A stretch of 64,000 nucleotides of DNA from Christensenella massiliensis (GTDB lineage: Bacteria > Bacillota > Clostridia > Christensenellales > Christensenellaceae), in the NCBI GenBank assembly GCA_900155415.1, contig LT700187.1:496001-560000 (forward strand), read 5' to 3'. The position numbers and the translations under genes were made by a program. A model generated the notes under the pieces. It had not been told where the DNA came from. It did not search any database and was given only the letters and a program-made list of their open reading frames with translations. Shown in pieces: positions 45,717-53,173 of this stretch. Each line of letters begins with the position of its first letter. The first letter of the stretch is position 1.

Positions 45717-46145
45717 ATGAAGCTTTCGACAAAAAGCAGGTATGCGCTTGAGGCGCTGCTTTATATGGCTCTGTATTCCGGCGGCCGGCCGATGCGTATC
45801 GCGGAGATCGCTGCGGGAACCGGAATATCGGAGGGATATTTGGAACAGATCTTTTTCCGTCTGCGCAAAGCCGGACTGCTGTCGGCCGTCCGCGGGAAAG
45901 GCGGCGGTTTCCTGTTTTCCTCTCCTGAAAAAACCAGTGTGGGAAGTCTTGTGCGTACGCTCGAGGGAACGCTTGTTCCCGTCGCCTGCGCGGAAGACCT
46001 TTCTGCCTGCAAAAGTCCGATGCGCGACCGGTGCGTGTCGCGGGCCCTGTGGGTCCGTCTTTCTCATGAGATCGGCGGTGTTCTGGATGGTATCACACTG
46101 GCCTCCCTTGCGGAGGCGTTTCGGGCCAAGGAGGGAACGTCATGA
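45717..46145 (+). CDS. Rrf2-family regulator with three cysteines
   Basis: A 142 aa winged-HTH regulator beginning MKLSTKSRYALEALLYMA, with the wing GKGGGF. Three cysteines in ACAEDLSACKSPMRDRC (about residues 90-106) match the cluster-ligand spacing of IscR-type members, so it may bind an Fe-S cluster. It overlaps the second Rrf2 gene by 4 nt and is divergent from metY. A CymR-like or IscR-like role is inferred. Confidence 0.88.
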   Translation: MKLSTKSRYALEALLYMALYSGGRPMRIAEIAAGTGISEGYLEQIFFRLRKAGLLSAVRGKGGGFLFSSPEKTSVGSLVRTLEGTLVPVACAEDLSACKSPMRDRCVSRALWVRLSHEIGGVLDGITLASLAEAFRAKEGTS

Positions 46146-46576
46146 AAATATCGACCCGCGGAAGATATGGCCTGCGTGCCATGATAGATCTTTGTATGCA
46201 TGCGCAGGGGGAATATATTTCCCTGCGCAGCATCGCAAAGCGTCAATACCTGTCTTCCGGTTATTTGGAGGGGATTTTTGCGGCGCTCAAAAAAGCTGGT
46301 CTCGTTCACGGTTCGGCAGGCTCCTGCGGCGGTTATCTTCCTGCTCTTCCGGCCGACCAGATCACGATACGTATGATCCTCGAACCGCTCGAGAGCAGTA
46401 TGTCGCTTCTCGACGGGCCGGAAAACGGCGCCTCTTCCCTGCGTTCTTTTCTGAACCGGGAGGTTTGGAGCAAGGTAGACCGGGCTGTTGCCTGCCTTTT
46501 GGATGCAACCACCGTCGCGGATCTGATGCGGGAATTTGAGAACCGCGACCATGCAGTGGATTCAAGCAGTCTTTAA
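46142..46576 (+). CDS. Rrf2-family regulator without cluster cysteines
   Basis: A 144 aa paralogue of the preceding protein, beginning MKISTRGRYGLRAMIDLC. The wing reads GSCGGY, and the region matching the cysteine cluster lacks cysteines, as in CymR. The gene is translationally coupled to the first Rrf2, so the two may form heterodimers. It probably regulates the adjacent metY or Fe-S/cysteine genes elsewhere. Confidence 0.87.
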   Translation: MKISTRGRYGLRAMIDLCMHAQGEYISLRSIAKRQYLSSGYLEGIFAALKKAGLVHGSAGSCGGYLPALPADQITIRMILEPLESSMSLLDGPENGASSLRSFLNREVWSKVDRAVACLLDATTVADLMREFENRDHAVDSSSL

Positions 46577-46641
46577 TGTTCTGTGATTTATGTTATAATA
46601 GTTATAATAGATTCATTTTATAAAAGAACAGGGATCAATTT

Positions 46642-47412
46642 ATGGAAAACGAAACAGATAAAAGAATTGCTGTCCTGATCGACGCGGACAACGTATCGGA
46701 CAAATATATCTCATTTATTTTCGATGAGATTTCCAACTATGGTACGCCCACCTATAAGCGTATCTACGGCGACTGGACAACGACGCACAACACCGCATGG
46801 AAAAAGGTGCTGCTCAATTATTCGATCGCTCCGATCCAGCAATACAGTTATACCAAAGGAAAAAACGCGACGGATTCCGCTCTTATCATCGACGCGATGG
46901 ATATCCTCTATTCCGGAAATGTGGACGGATTCTGTATCGTATCTTCGGACAGCGACTTCACCCGGCTGGCCGCGCGTCTGCGGGAGGCCGGAATGTTTGT
47001 GATCGGCATGGGTGAGCAAAAAACGCCTGCTCCGTTTATCGCAGCCTGCGAGAAATTCAAATATCTTGAGGTGCTCGCTTCCAGTACGGAGAACGTTCAG
47101 GAGCCTTCCTCCGAGTCCGCTCCCGAAGAAAAAACGGGACGCAGGACCTCGATGGCGACCCGTTTTCAGGTGACACGCGCCATCAAGGCAATCGTGAACG
47201 ATATCTCGGACGACGACGGCTGGGCCTTTCTCGGCGCCGTCGGCAATGTGCTCAACAAACGTTATCCGGATTTTGATTCCCGCAACTACGGATATTCCAA
47301 GCTGTCTCAGTTCATCGGCTCACTGAATCAGTTCGACATCGACATCAGGCCGTCCGGAAATCCGCACGTCAAGCATACCTACATTCGTCTGCGGGCCGGC
47401 CGGAAAAAATAA
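46642..47412 (+). CDS. NYN-domain RNase-like protein with C-terminal OST-HTH/LOTUS domain
   Basis: A 256 aa protein. The N-terminal PIN-like NYN domain shows AVLIDADNVS near residues 9-18 and CIVSSDSDFTRLA near 97-109, holding the acidic metal ligands of a nuclease. Residues about 170-250 form a LOTUS/OST-HTH domain (SKLSQFIGSLNQFDI), an RNA-binding winged helix. Such proteins are common in bacteria but poorly studied. Two TATAAT-like boxes lie 30-45 nt upstream. Confidence 0.88.
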   Translation: MENETDKRIAVLIDADNVSDKYISFIFDEISNYGTPTYKRIYGDWTTTHNTAWKKVLLNYSIAPIQQYSYTKGKNATDSALIIDAMDILYSGNVDGFCIVSSDSDFTRLAARLREAGMFVIGMGEQKTPAPFIAACEKFKYLEVLASSTENVQEPSSESAPEEKTGRRTSMATRFQVTRAIKAIVNDISDDDGWAFLGAVGNVLNKRYPDFDSRNYGYSKLSQFIGSLNQFDIDIRPSGNPHVKHTYIRLRAGRKK

Positions 47413-47537
47413 TGGCCGGAAGCGATCGGTATTACATCGGCAGCAGAATATGCGGCGGCCCGCGTTGCCGATTTTAAACATGACACCGGTCCGCATGATT
47501 TTCTCCGATTCTCAGCAGACTTGACAATGTGAATAGG

Positions 47538-47573
47538 AAAGCACCGGGAAAATCATCTTCCCCGGTGCTTTTC
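47538..47573 (+). terminator. Terminator downstream of the NYN gene
   Basis: GCACCGGG / CCCGGTGC stem with a roughly 12-nt loop, followed on the plus strand by CTTTTCTTTTTT. It overlaps the 3' end of the yjdF remnant on the other strand. Confidence 0.7.
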
Positions 47574-47869
47574 TTTTTTCTTCTGCCGATGCAGATAAAA
47601 CCTGCGTTCCTTTTCCTGCGCCGTCCGCTGCATACGTTTGGGATTCCGTGCTGCCCGCCGCGGATATCTTTCCATTTCCACCAGTGGGCTGAAAGCAAGC
47701 CCGTTCCAATGCGCAAGCCATACCGCGTATACCTCGCAGTCTTTCGGTTCCGCCCCAAACGTGAGCTTACATACGGACATTCCGTCCGCACAGCGCCGCT
47801 CAAACACGCCTACCCTACCCAAAACTGCGCCTCAAAAAACACCGTCAGGCTGAACGCCACGCCATCCAT
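47553..47869 (-). pseudogene. yjdF: yjdF remnant, frameshifted and shortened
   Basis: The C-terminal frame carries YjdF hallmarks: GVFER, KLTFGAEPKDCEVY, RNPKRMQR and a basic KKKEKHRGR tail. The N-terminal frame starts at ATG 47869 behind AGAGGGG and reads VFFEAQFWVG, then hits TAG. A tandem 5-bp duplication (GTAGG twice, about 47812-47821) shifts the frame exactly where FWVG should join VFER. The stretch between KRMQR and the basic tail is about 25-35 residues shorter than family members as I remember them. YjdF function is unknown, although its riboswitch binds azaaromatics. Confidence 0.75.
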
Positions 47870-48014
47870 AACGGTTCCCCTCTTTCCAGTTTGCTGCGCA
47901 AAGAAAGAAGAACCAAGGAGGCAGGTTACTGACGGCCTATACCGCGCCCGGACTACCGGCCGGGACTGTGTTTTTATCTCTGCCTTTTCATTACAGGCAT
48001 GCGGCGCAGACGTG
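47870..48014 (-). promoter_or_regulatory. Structured leader of the yjdF remnant (possible yjdF riboswitch relic)
   Basis: The 145 nt between msrB and the yjdF start contain CCCGG/CCGGG and GCGCGG-type hairpins and a GC-rich core, unusual for a plain operon gap. yjdF genes are often preceded by a yjdF-motif riboswitch; I could not verify its consensus by eye. Confidence 0.3.
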
Positions 48015-48500
48015 TCAATCCCGTTCTTCCCGCTTTTTTCTGTCCTCTAAATAGGGCACCAGATAGCCATAGCCTTGCTTTTTCAGCTCCTGCTGTGGAA
48101 TAAAACGCAAGGCAGCGCCGTTGATGCAATATCGTTTTCCGCCCGTTTCCGCCGGTCCATCCTCGAATACGTGTCCAAGATGAAAATCCCCCTCCGTGCT
48201 CCGCACTTCCGTGCGGACCATGCCGTTGGAATCGTCCCGCCGCATTATGATGTGCTCCTTGCACAGCGGCTTAGAAAAGCTGGGCCATCCTCAGGAGGAT
48301 ACCAGCTTATCGCGCGAGGAAAAAAGCGGTTCTCCCGTTATGGCATCTACATAGACTCCCTCGCCGCCGAAATCCCAGTATTTGTTCGAAAATGGATATT
48401 CCGTTCCGTTTTCTACCATAATATGATAACGCTCCGGTGCAAGCTCCCGCTTCAGCGTATCGTTATCCGGCCGCTTATACCGGTGTATACGTCCCTGCAT
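48015..48500 (-). CDS. msrB: Methionine-R-sulfoxide reductase with in-frame TGA
   Basis: Repairs methionine-R-sulfoxide. The frame from ATG 48500 (AAGGAGG 9 nt upstream) gives 161 residues if TGA at 48291-48293 is read through. Before it: ERYHIMVENGTEYPFSNKYW and DKLVSS; after it: GWPSFSKPL, HLGHVFEDGP and the catalytic RYCINGAALRF. The TGA stands where the family has the resolving Cys (SGCGWPSF). Everything else looks intact. It is either a selenocysteine codon or a recent nonsense mutation. A restart ATG at 48245 has AAGGAG upstream. It overlaps the msrA end by 26 nt in another frame. Confidence 0.7.
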
Positions 48501-48981
48501 ATTGAAAGTCCTCCTTTTTGATGTGGCAATATCCTCCCGGGTTCTTTTCCAGATAATGCTGGTGATATGCTTCGGCGGTATAGTAATTCCTGAGGCGTTC
48601 GATCTCCGTGACGATCTTTCGGGGATAGTTCGGCTGTATCGCCGCAATATAGCTCCGTATTTTGAATTCGTCCGCAGGGTCAACATAGTAGATGCCTGTC
48701 CGGTATTGTGTTCCTACGTCGTTTCCCTGACGATCGCGCGCCGTAGGGTCGATGATGCGAAAAAACAACGTAAGTATGTCTTCAAGGCTTATCTTATTTT
48801 CATCATAACGCACCCATACCGTTTCGGCAAAATCCGAATCTCCGCGGCACACATCTTCATAGGTCGGGCCAACGGTCCTCCCATTGGCATAGCCGACCTG
48901 CGTACCGATCACGCCGGCAATCTGATCATAATACCTTTGCACGCCCCAGAAGCAGCCGCCTGCCAGAAAAATTTCTTTCAT
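48475..48981 (-). CDS. msrA: Methionine-S-sulfoxide reductase
   Basis: A 168 aa thiol enzyme reducing methionine-S-sulfoxide. The catalytic Cys is in GGCFWGVQ near residues 8-15; the TQVGYANG, GTQYRTGIYY and YHQHYLEKNP segments are typical. In many Firmicutes MsrA and MsrB are one polypeptide; here msrA stops at TAA in the linker region and msrB begins in another frame with its own RBS. Confidence 0.94.
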   Translation of the reverse strand: MKEIFLAGGCFWGVQRYYDQIAGVIGTQVGYANGRTVGPTYEDVCRGDSDFAETVWVRYDENKISLEDILTLFFRIIDPTARDRQGNDVGTQYRTGIYYVDPADEFKIRSYIAAIQPNYPRKIVTEIERLRNYYTAEAYHQHYLEKNPGGYCHIKKEDFQYAGTYTPV

Positions 48982-49133
48982 TCTTTTCCTCCTATTCCTG
49001 CGGGCGGGGCATATCCGCCCTTTACCGGGTTACTGTTCCGGTCATATATTTACCCTGTTTTTTATGCCGTATAATCACTTTTTTATATATTTCCTGCATA
49101 TTATTAACTTTTTTGAAACGTTTCCGCAAACGA

Positions 49134-49162
49134 TTGACACTTTTTTGGATTCCCGTTAGAAT
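49134..49162 (+). promoter_or_regulatory. Promoter of the InlB-repeat protein gene
   Basis: -35 TTGACA (49134-49139), 17-nt spacer, -10 TAGAAT (49157-49162). A perfect 10-bp palindrome GAAACGTTTC (49115-49124) lies just upstream and may bind a regulator. It does not fit the 14-bp cre consensus. Confidence 0.7.
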
Positions 49163-49187
49163 ATTATGTATTAGTTAGGAGAGTTTT

Positions 49188-50084
49188 ATGAAGAAATTTG
49201 TTATTTTTCTGATCGTCATAGTACTTACGCTCGCATTTGCGTCGCCTGCGTTTGCCTATACGGTCACAGTCACCGCAGAACCAGCTGACGGCGGCGACGT
49301 GACTGTCAACGATATGCCCGGAGGCGGCGATATTTCCGAGGGTACGAATGCGGTCGTGAAAGCAGTTCCAAAAGACGGCTATATCTTTGCCGGTTGGTTC
49401 CGCGAGGATGGAAGCGCCGTCGATGAATCCGGTTCTGAATTCACCTACACGCTTGAAGAAGACCGGACTTATGTGGCAAGATTCGAAAAAAAATATACGT
49501 TTGCGCTCAATGCTTCCCCGCAGGAGGGCGGCACCGTTTCACAGAGCGGTACAGAATATATGCTGAACGACAACGTTACCGTAACGGCGGCTCCGGCGGA
49601 AAACTATAATTTTATCGGCTGGTTTGCGGATCCGTCTTCGGAGGAGCCTATTAGTACGGAGCTTGAGTATACGTTCACCGTTTCTGCCGATACGCCTGCC
49701 ACGCTGACGGCTAAATTCGCCGCGACCTATCAGCTTGACGTTTCAGTCAGCCCTGAGGGAACGGGAACGGTTGTGGGAACAGGTGCATATCCGGGCGGAA
49801 GCGTAGTGACAGTCGGCGCTTCTCCGGCTCAGGACTGGCGTTTCTCCGGCTGGTATGATGCAGATCTTCCGGGCAAGATCATCAGTTCCGATCCGGAATA
49901 CAGTTTCAATCTTGATGAAAACCGGGCGTTAGTAGCTCTTTTCGAGCGGAGCTATACTTACATTTTGATGTGGGTTCTCATCTGGATCGGAATATGCTTC
50001 GCAGTATTTGTCGTCGTCATGCGAACGATACGTCATTTCCGAATCGTCCGCCGCAGGCGCAGGAGACGGCCGAGAAGATATTGA
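49188..50084 (+). CDS. Secreted/membrane-anchored protein with three InlB B-type repeats
   Basis: A 298 aa protein: signal peptide (residues 1-23, ending SPAFA), then three roughly 75-residue repeats of the divergent InlB B-repeat/Listeria-Bacteroides type (each with a GY/NYxFxGWF or WRFSGWY core and an ARFEKK-like end, starting near 25, 101 and 176). A membrane helix spans about 257-280, and a cytoplasmic tail has eight consecutive arginine/basic residues. The layout is extracellular repeats with a C-terminal anchor; a role in surface interaction is inferred. Confidence 0.85.
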   Translation: MKKFVIFLIVIVLTLAFASPAFAYTVTVTAEPADGGDVTVNDMPGGGDISEGTNAVVKAVPKDGYIFAGWFREDGSAVDESGSEFTYTLEEDRTYVARFEKKYTFALNASPQEGGTVSQSGTEYMLNDNVTVTAAPAENYNFIGWFADPSSEEPISTELEYTFTVSADTPATLTAKFAATYQLDVSVSPEGTGTVVGTGAYPGGSVVTVGASPAQDWRFSGWYDADLPGKIISSDPEYSFNLDENRALVALFERSYTYILMWVLIWIGICFAVFVVVMRTIRHFRIVRRRRRRRPRRY

Positions 50085-50103
50085 TCGATAGAAGTTAACA
50101 GAG

Positions 50104-50138
50104 CAAGCCAGTATTTTCGAATGCTGGCTTTTCTTTTT
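50104..50138 (+). terminator. Terminator after the InlB-repeat gene
   Basis: AGCCAGTATT / AATGCTGGCT stem with a TTCG tetraloop and a TTTTCTTTTT tail. Confidence 0.85.
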
Positions 50139-50222
50139 GTTCCTTTCCGCCATTCCGCAGCCAGCGCGAACCCGTTCAAAAGCCAAGCGCGGATATCATT
50201 GTACCGTGTCTGTACCTGCCGC

Positions 50223-50252
50223 AAAAAAAGCATTCCGCAGGGGAATGCTTTT
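50223..50252 (-). terminator. Terminator of the surface-glycosylation operon
   Basis: AAAAGCATTCC / GGAATGCTTTT hairpin with a CTGC-type loop and T7 on the minus strand, about 50 nt after the stop of the large membrane protein. Confidence 0.85.
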
Positions 50253-50300
50253 CGCTCCATGAATGCTATATCATCTGCCGGATCATATACGGCAAGGCTT

Positions 50301-52451
50301 TTAGTCCGTACCGACACGGTAAATGACCGCGCGGCTGTCCTCATAAACCAGCGTCAGCGTTCCTGCAAAGTGCTCCGTTGGAATATCGGTTTCCGGCGAT
50401 GTGCAGATGTAATCTACGCCCAAAGTAAACAAATCGTTGGGATTCAGCCTCAATGTAAACGTATCTACAGCCGCTCCGCTTTCAAACGCCGTCTCTTCCT
50501 CCGTGAAGGATAGGACAATGTGGGCATAGCGGTTATAGATCTCTTCGCTTTTTCCGTCGGGGTCAAGCAGCTCCCACCGCTCGAGCGCAGGGAAGATATT
50601 CGTTGAAGTAATGGTAGGCGCGCCATTTGCGATCAGAAAATTGGAGTATTGATCTGTTGCGATCCATGTTCCCGGCTCTTCCTGTTGGAGCTCCTGCACC
50701 GCTTCGGCCAGCGGTTTATCGTAGATCGCATCTGCCGTCCGCATGATCGGATTGACGAATGCACCGGACAAAAAGGCGAGAGCACAGACACAGATAATAA
50801 ACAGCTTCTTCAGCAGCCCTTTTCTATGCAGGAAGAAATAGGCCATGAACGCACTCATGATCGCGGCAAATCCGATCCAATAGGCTTTTGGCACCCCGTG
50901 CTCCGGAAGCAAGATCGGGTCGATGCTGCGCGCGGCCGCCCACACGGCGAAACAGGAAAGCAATATCCCGAGCACGATGAATACCGCTCTGCTCCATTTT
51001 TTCGCTGCCAATGGCTCGTCGGTCGCCGACAATATTTTTAGATATAGGATGATCTCGATCAAACAGATGATGGGAAGGATCCGTGCAGTCGTATTCGAGA
51101 GCAGCGTAGCCTTTGCCAGCCATTCCGGTGCGCCGAATATTGCAAATGCCAGAAATGCGGCATCCAGCAGAAGCAGCAGAACGACTAACAGGTCTTTCCC
51201 CTTCTTTTTGATCAGATAGGTCAGTGCAATGATTTCCGTCAACGGGAAAAAGCCATACATCATGGCCCCTTCGCACGGATTGGGTGTGCTGAGGTATGGC
51301 GTGATAAGGTTGCTCGTATAGGCAAACAGCATTCCGCGCACATCGCCGCCCGTATAGACGCGTTTTCCCGGATATGCCGTGTTCATGGTGAGTGCAAATG
51401 CCTCTTCCGACCGCAGATACCAGAAGCCCGCGATACCGCCGATCAGAAGCAATGCGCCGATCACATAGAACCATTCCGCCTTTCTCCGTTTTCCGTTTTT
51501 GAAGTTCGAGGCTATTACCCATATTGCGAGAACGGCGAACACATAGAGAAGCGGTATCATCCAAGCCGGATACAGCGCAAAAATATAAGCCAATCCGCAC
51601 AGCGCGAACACAAATGCGTAAATCGCTTTTTTCAGCAAATGATCTGTATTCATAAAATGATAGATCATCAAAATCGCAAGCTGCCCTGCCACCAGCATCT
51701 CCACAAAAAAATTGATGGCAAACCACCATTGCACGACCGGCGCGAATGCGATCAGGAAAGCCGCCATAACGGAATATCCTTTTTTCCCTTTGGTCAGCAG
51801 CATAAACAGCTCAAAGGTGACGAGGAACAGCGCGATCAGCCGGCCTGCCCAAAACCATGACAGCCCGTACGACGGGCCGAGCAAAAGATAGCCCCAGTAA
51901 AAGGGCTTTGCGATCAGCGTGATATCCCACACCGGCTGATTATAGATCGTCAGCATATCCGTCGGCCATGCGCGGGATATCGGGTTCATGATCCCATAGT
52001 CATTGAACTCCTGCGACAGAGCAAGAGGCGTAAATACATTCCATTCATCCGAACGGATCCCCCGGTATCTCCCGAAAATAGGCTCCTGAAAACGGCTCGG
52101 CTCGTCGCCGGGCTCCAGATAGACATTCCATACGCTCATAGACGAGCCATGGAACTGCATCGCCACGCAAAACACGAAAACCGCGAGTGCGAGCGCGAAA
52201 CGGTATCGGTAAATAAATTGATAAATGCGTTCCGGCCTGATAACAAAATGCAGAAAGATAAAATAGGCAAACGCAAAAAAACCGGCAATGCGCTCCGGGC
52301 TCTGTGCCGGTTGTCCGGATATCAGCTTTTCCCATAATATTTTATAGCCGGCTTCTATCCCAAACGCAGCCAATGCGCAGACCCCGAGCCCAAGGAGCAG
52401 CCATAAAGCGGGCCGCGATACCCGATAGGGCTTGTTCAGCATAACATCCAT
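50301..52451 (-). CDS. Large multi-pass membrane protein, probable GT-C glycosyltransferase
   Basis: A 716 aa integral membrane protein with about 12-14 hydrophobic segments and an extracytoplasmic C-terminal domain of roughly 130 residues. The first loop contains FGRYRGIRSDEWNVFTPLA, with acidic residues placed like GT-C active-site loops. With a DPM1-type GT2 and small DMT proteins in the same operon, transfer of a polyprenyl-linked sugar to a surface polymer is likely (compare CsbB-YfhO or GtrABC systems). ATG 52451 has AAAGGA upstream. Confidence 0.75.
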   Translation of the reverse strand: MDVMLNKPYRVSRPALWLLLGLGVCALAAFGIEAGYKILWEKLISGQPAQSPERIAGFFAFAYFIFLHFVIRPERIYQFIYRYRFALALAVFVFCVAMQFHGSSMSVWNVYLEPGDEPSRFQEPIFGRYRGIRSDEWNVFTPLALSQEFNDYGIMNPISRAWPTDMLTIYNQPVWDITLIAKPFYWGYLLLGPSYGLSWFWAGRLIALFLVTFELFMLLTKGKKGYSVMAAFLIAFAPVVQWWFAINFFVEMLVAGQLAILMIYHFMNTDHLLKKAIYAFVFALCGLAYIFALYPAWMIPLLYVFAVLAIWVIASNFKNGKRRKAEWFYVIGALLLIGGIAGFWYLRSEEAFALTMNTAYPGKRVYTGGDVRGMLFAYTSNLITPYLSTPNPCEGAMMYGFFPLTEIIALTYLIKKKGKDLLVVLLLLLDAAFLAFAIFGAPEWLAKATLLSNTTARILPIICLIEIILYLKILSATDEPLAAKKWSRAVFIVLGILLSCFAVWAAARSIDPILLPEHGVPKAYWIGFAAIMSAFMAYFFLHRKGLLKKLFIICVCALAFLSGAFVNPIMRTADAIYDKPLAEAVQELQQEEPGTWIATDQYSNFLIANGAPTITSTNIFPALERWELLDPDGKSEEIYNRYAHIVLSFTEEETAFESGAAVDTFTLRLNPNDLFTLGVDYICTSPETDIPTEHFAGTLTLVYEDSRAVIYRVGTD

Positions 52452-52504
52452 AGTTTCCGTCCTTTTATGTTCTGAATGAGCGCGCCCCATGAAGCGCGGC
52501 TTTT

Positions 52505-52852
52505 CTACAGTGTGATCAGCAAAGCGCCGATCAAGATCCCAACCGTTCCGATTATTTTTTTTGCGGTGATCTTCTCCTTTAAAATAAGATAGGATAATAT
52601 CATCGTCCAAATATAGGTAATCGAGGTAAGCGGCAATACCACAGAATAATCGAGGAACCGCAAAATATAAATATTGAGCAAGGCTGCAGCAAGATAAAGC
52701 ACGCCGCCAATGTAAAGATTCCGGTTGCACAGAAGCTCTCTGAGGTTCTGAAAGGACGAAGCCTTTTTCAGAAACAGCGCGGCGACCGAGCCCAATATCG
52801 TCATAATGAGCAGAATCAGAATATACAGCGGGTTAACGGTCTCCACCTCCAA
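52505..52852 (-). CDS. Half-size DMT/EamA membrane protein, second of a pair
   Basis: A 115 aa protein with four membrane helices, the size of SMR or ArnE/ArnF subunits. The last helix pair ends LSYLILKEKITAKKIIGTVGILIGALL, the EamA hallmark. It overlaps the preceding half-size gene by about 20 nt, suggesting an obligate heterodimer. Context suggests a polyprenyl-phosphate-sugar flippase, as for ArnE-ArnF. Confidence 0.8.
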   Translation of the reverse strand: MEVETVNPLYILILLIMTILGSVAALFLKKASSFQNLRELLCNRNLYIGGVLYLAAALLNIYILRFLDYSVVLPLTSITYIWTMILSYLILKEKITAKKIIGTVGILIGALLITL

Positions 52853-53171
52853 TCAATACGACGCTCACCGTAATGACCAGAATCCCGGCAAGCTTAGTTG
52901 GTGTGATGACCTCGCCCAATACAAAAGCGGCAAGAAAAATCGTAAAAATATAGTTTAAGCTCAGCATGGGCTGAAGTACAGAAAGGCTTCCGTACTTATA
53001 GGCGACAAGCATAATAAGAGCGCCCAGCGCATAAAAAACAAAGCCGACTATCATGAAAGAGAGTCCTTCCGTTGCGGAAAGCTTCCAGAAAAGCTGCCCG
53101 ATACAGACACATACGGAGGACAATATCATTAAAAGGATACCCTTTCTGTTTTTTGCAAAGGAGGACTCCAT
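52833..53171 (-). CDS. Half-size DMT/EamA membrane protein, first of a pair
   Basis: A 112 aa four-helix membrane protein with SLNYIFTIFLAAFVLGEVI near residues 72-90 and a terminal LAGILVITVSVVLIGG helix. I use ATG 53171; a GTG two codons earlier overlaps the GT2 stop codon. Paired with the next gene as a probable heterodimeric flippase or transporter. Confidence 0.8.
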   Translation of the reverse strand: MESSFAKNRKGILLMILSSVCVCIGQLFWKLSATEGLSFMIVGFVFYALGALIMLVAYKYGSLSVLQPMLSLNYIFTIFLAAFVLGEVITPTKLAGILVITVSVVLIGGGDR

Positions 53172-53173
53172 GC

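Noticed and set aside
47529-48050. 173-codon plus-strand open frame over yjdF
   Set aside because: The opposite strand carries YjdF motifs; the plus frame has no RBS and begins inside a terminator hairpin.
49115-49128. Catabolite-responsive element before the InlB-repeat gene
   Set aside because: GAAACGTTTC is a palindrome but lacks the 14-bp cre spacing.
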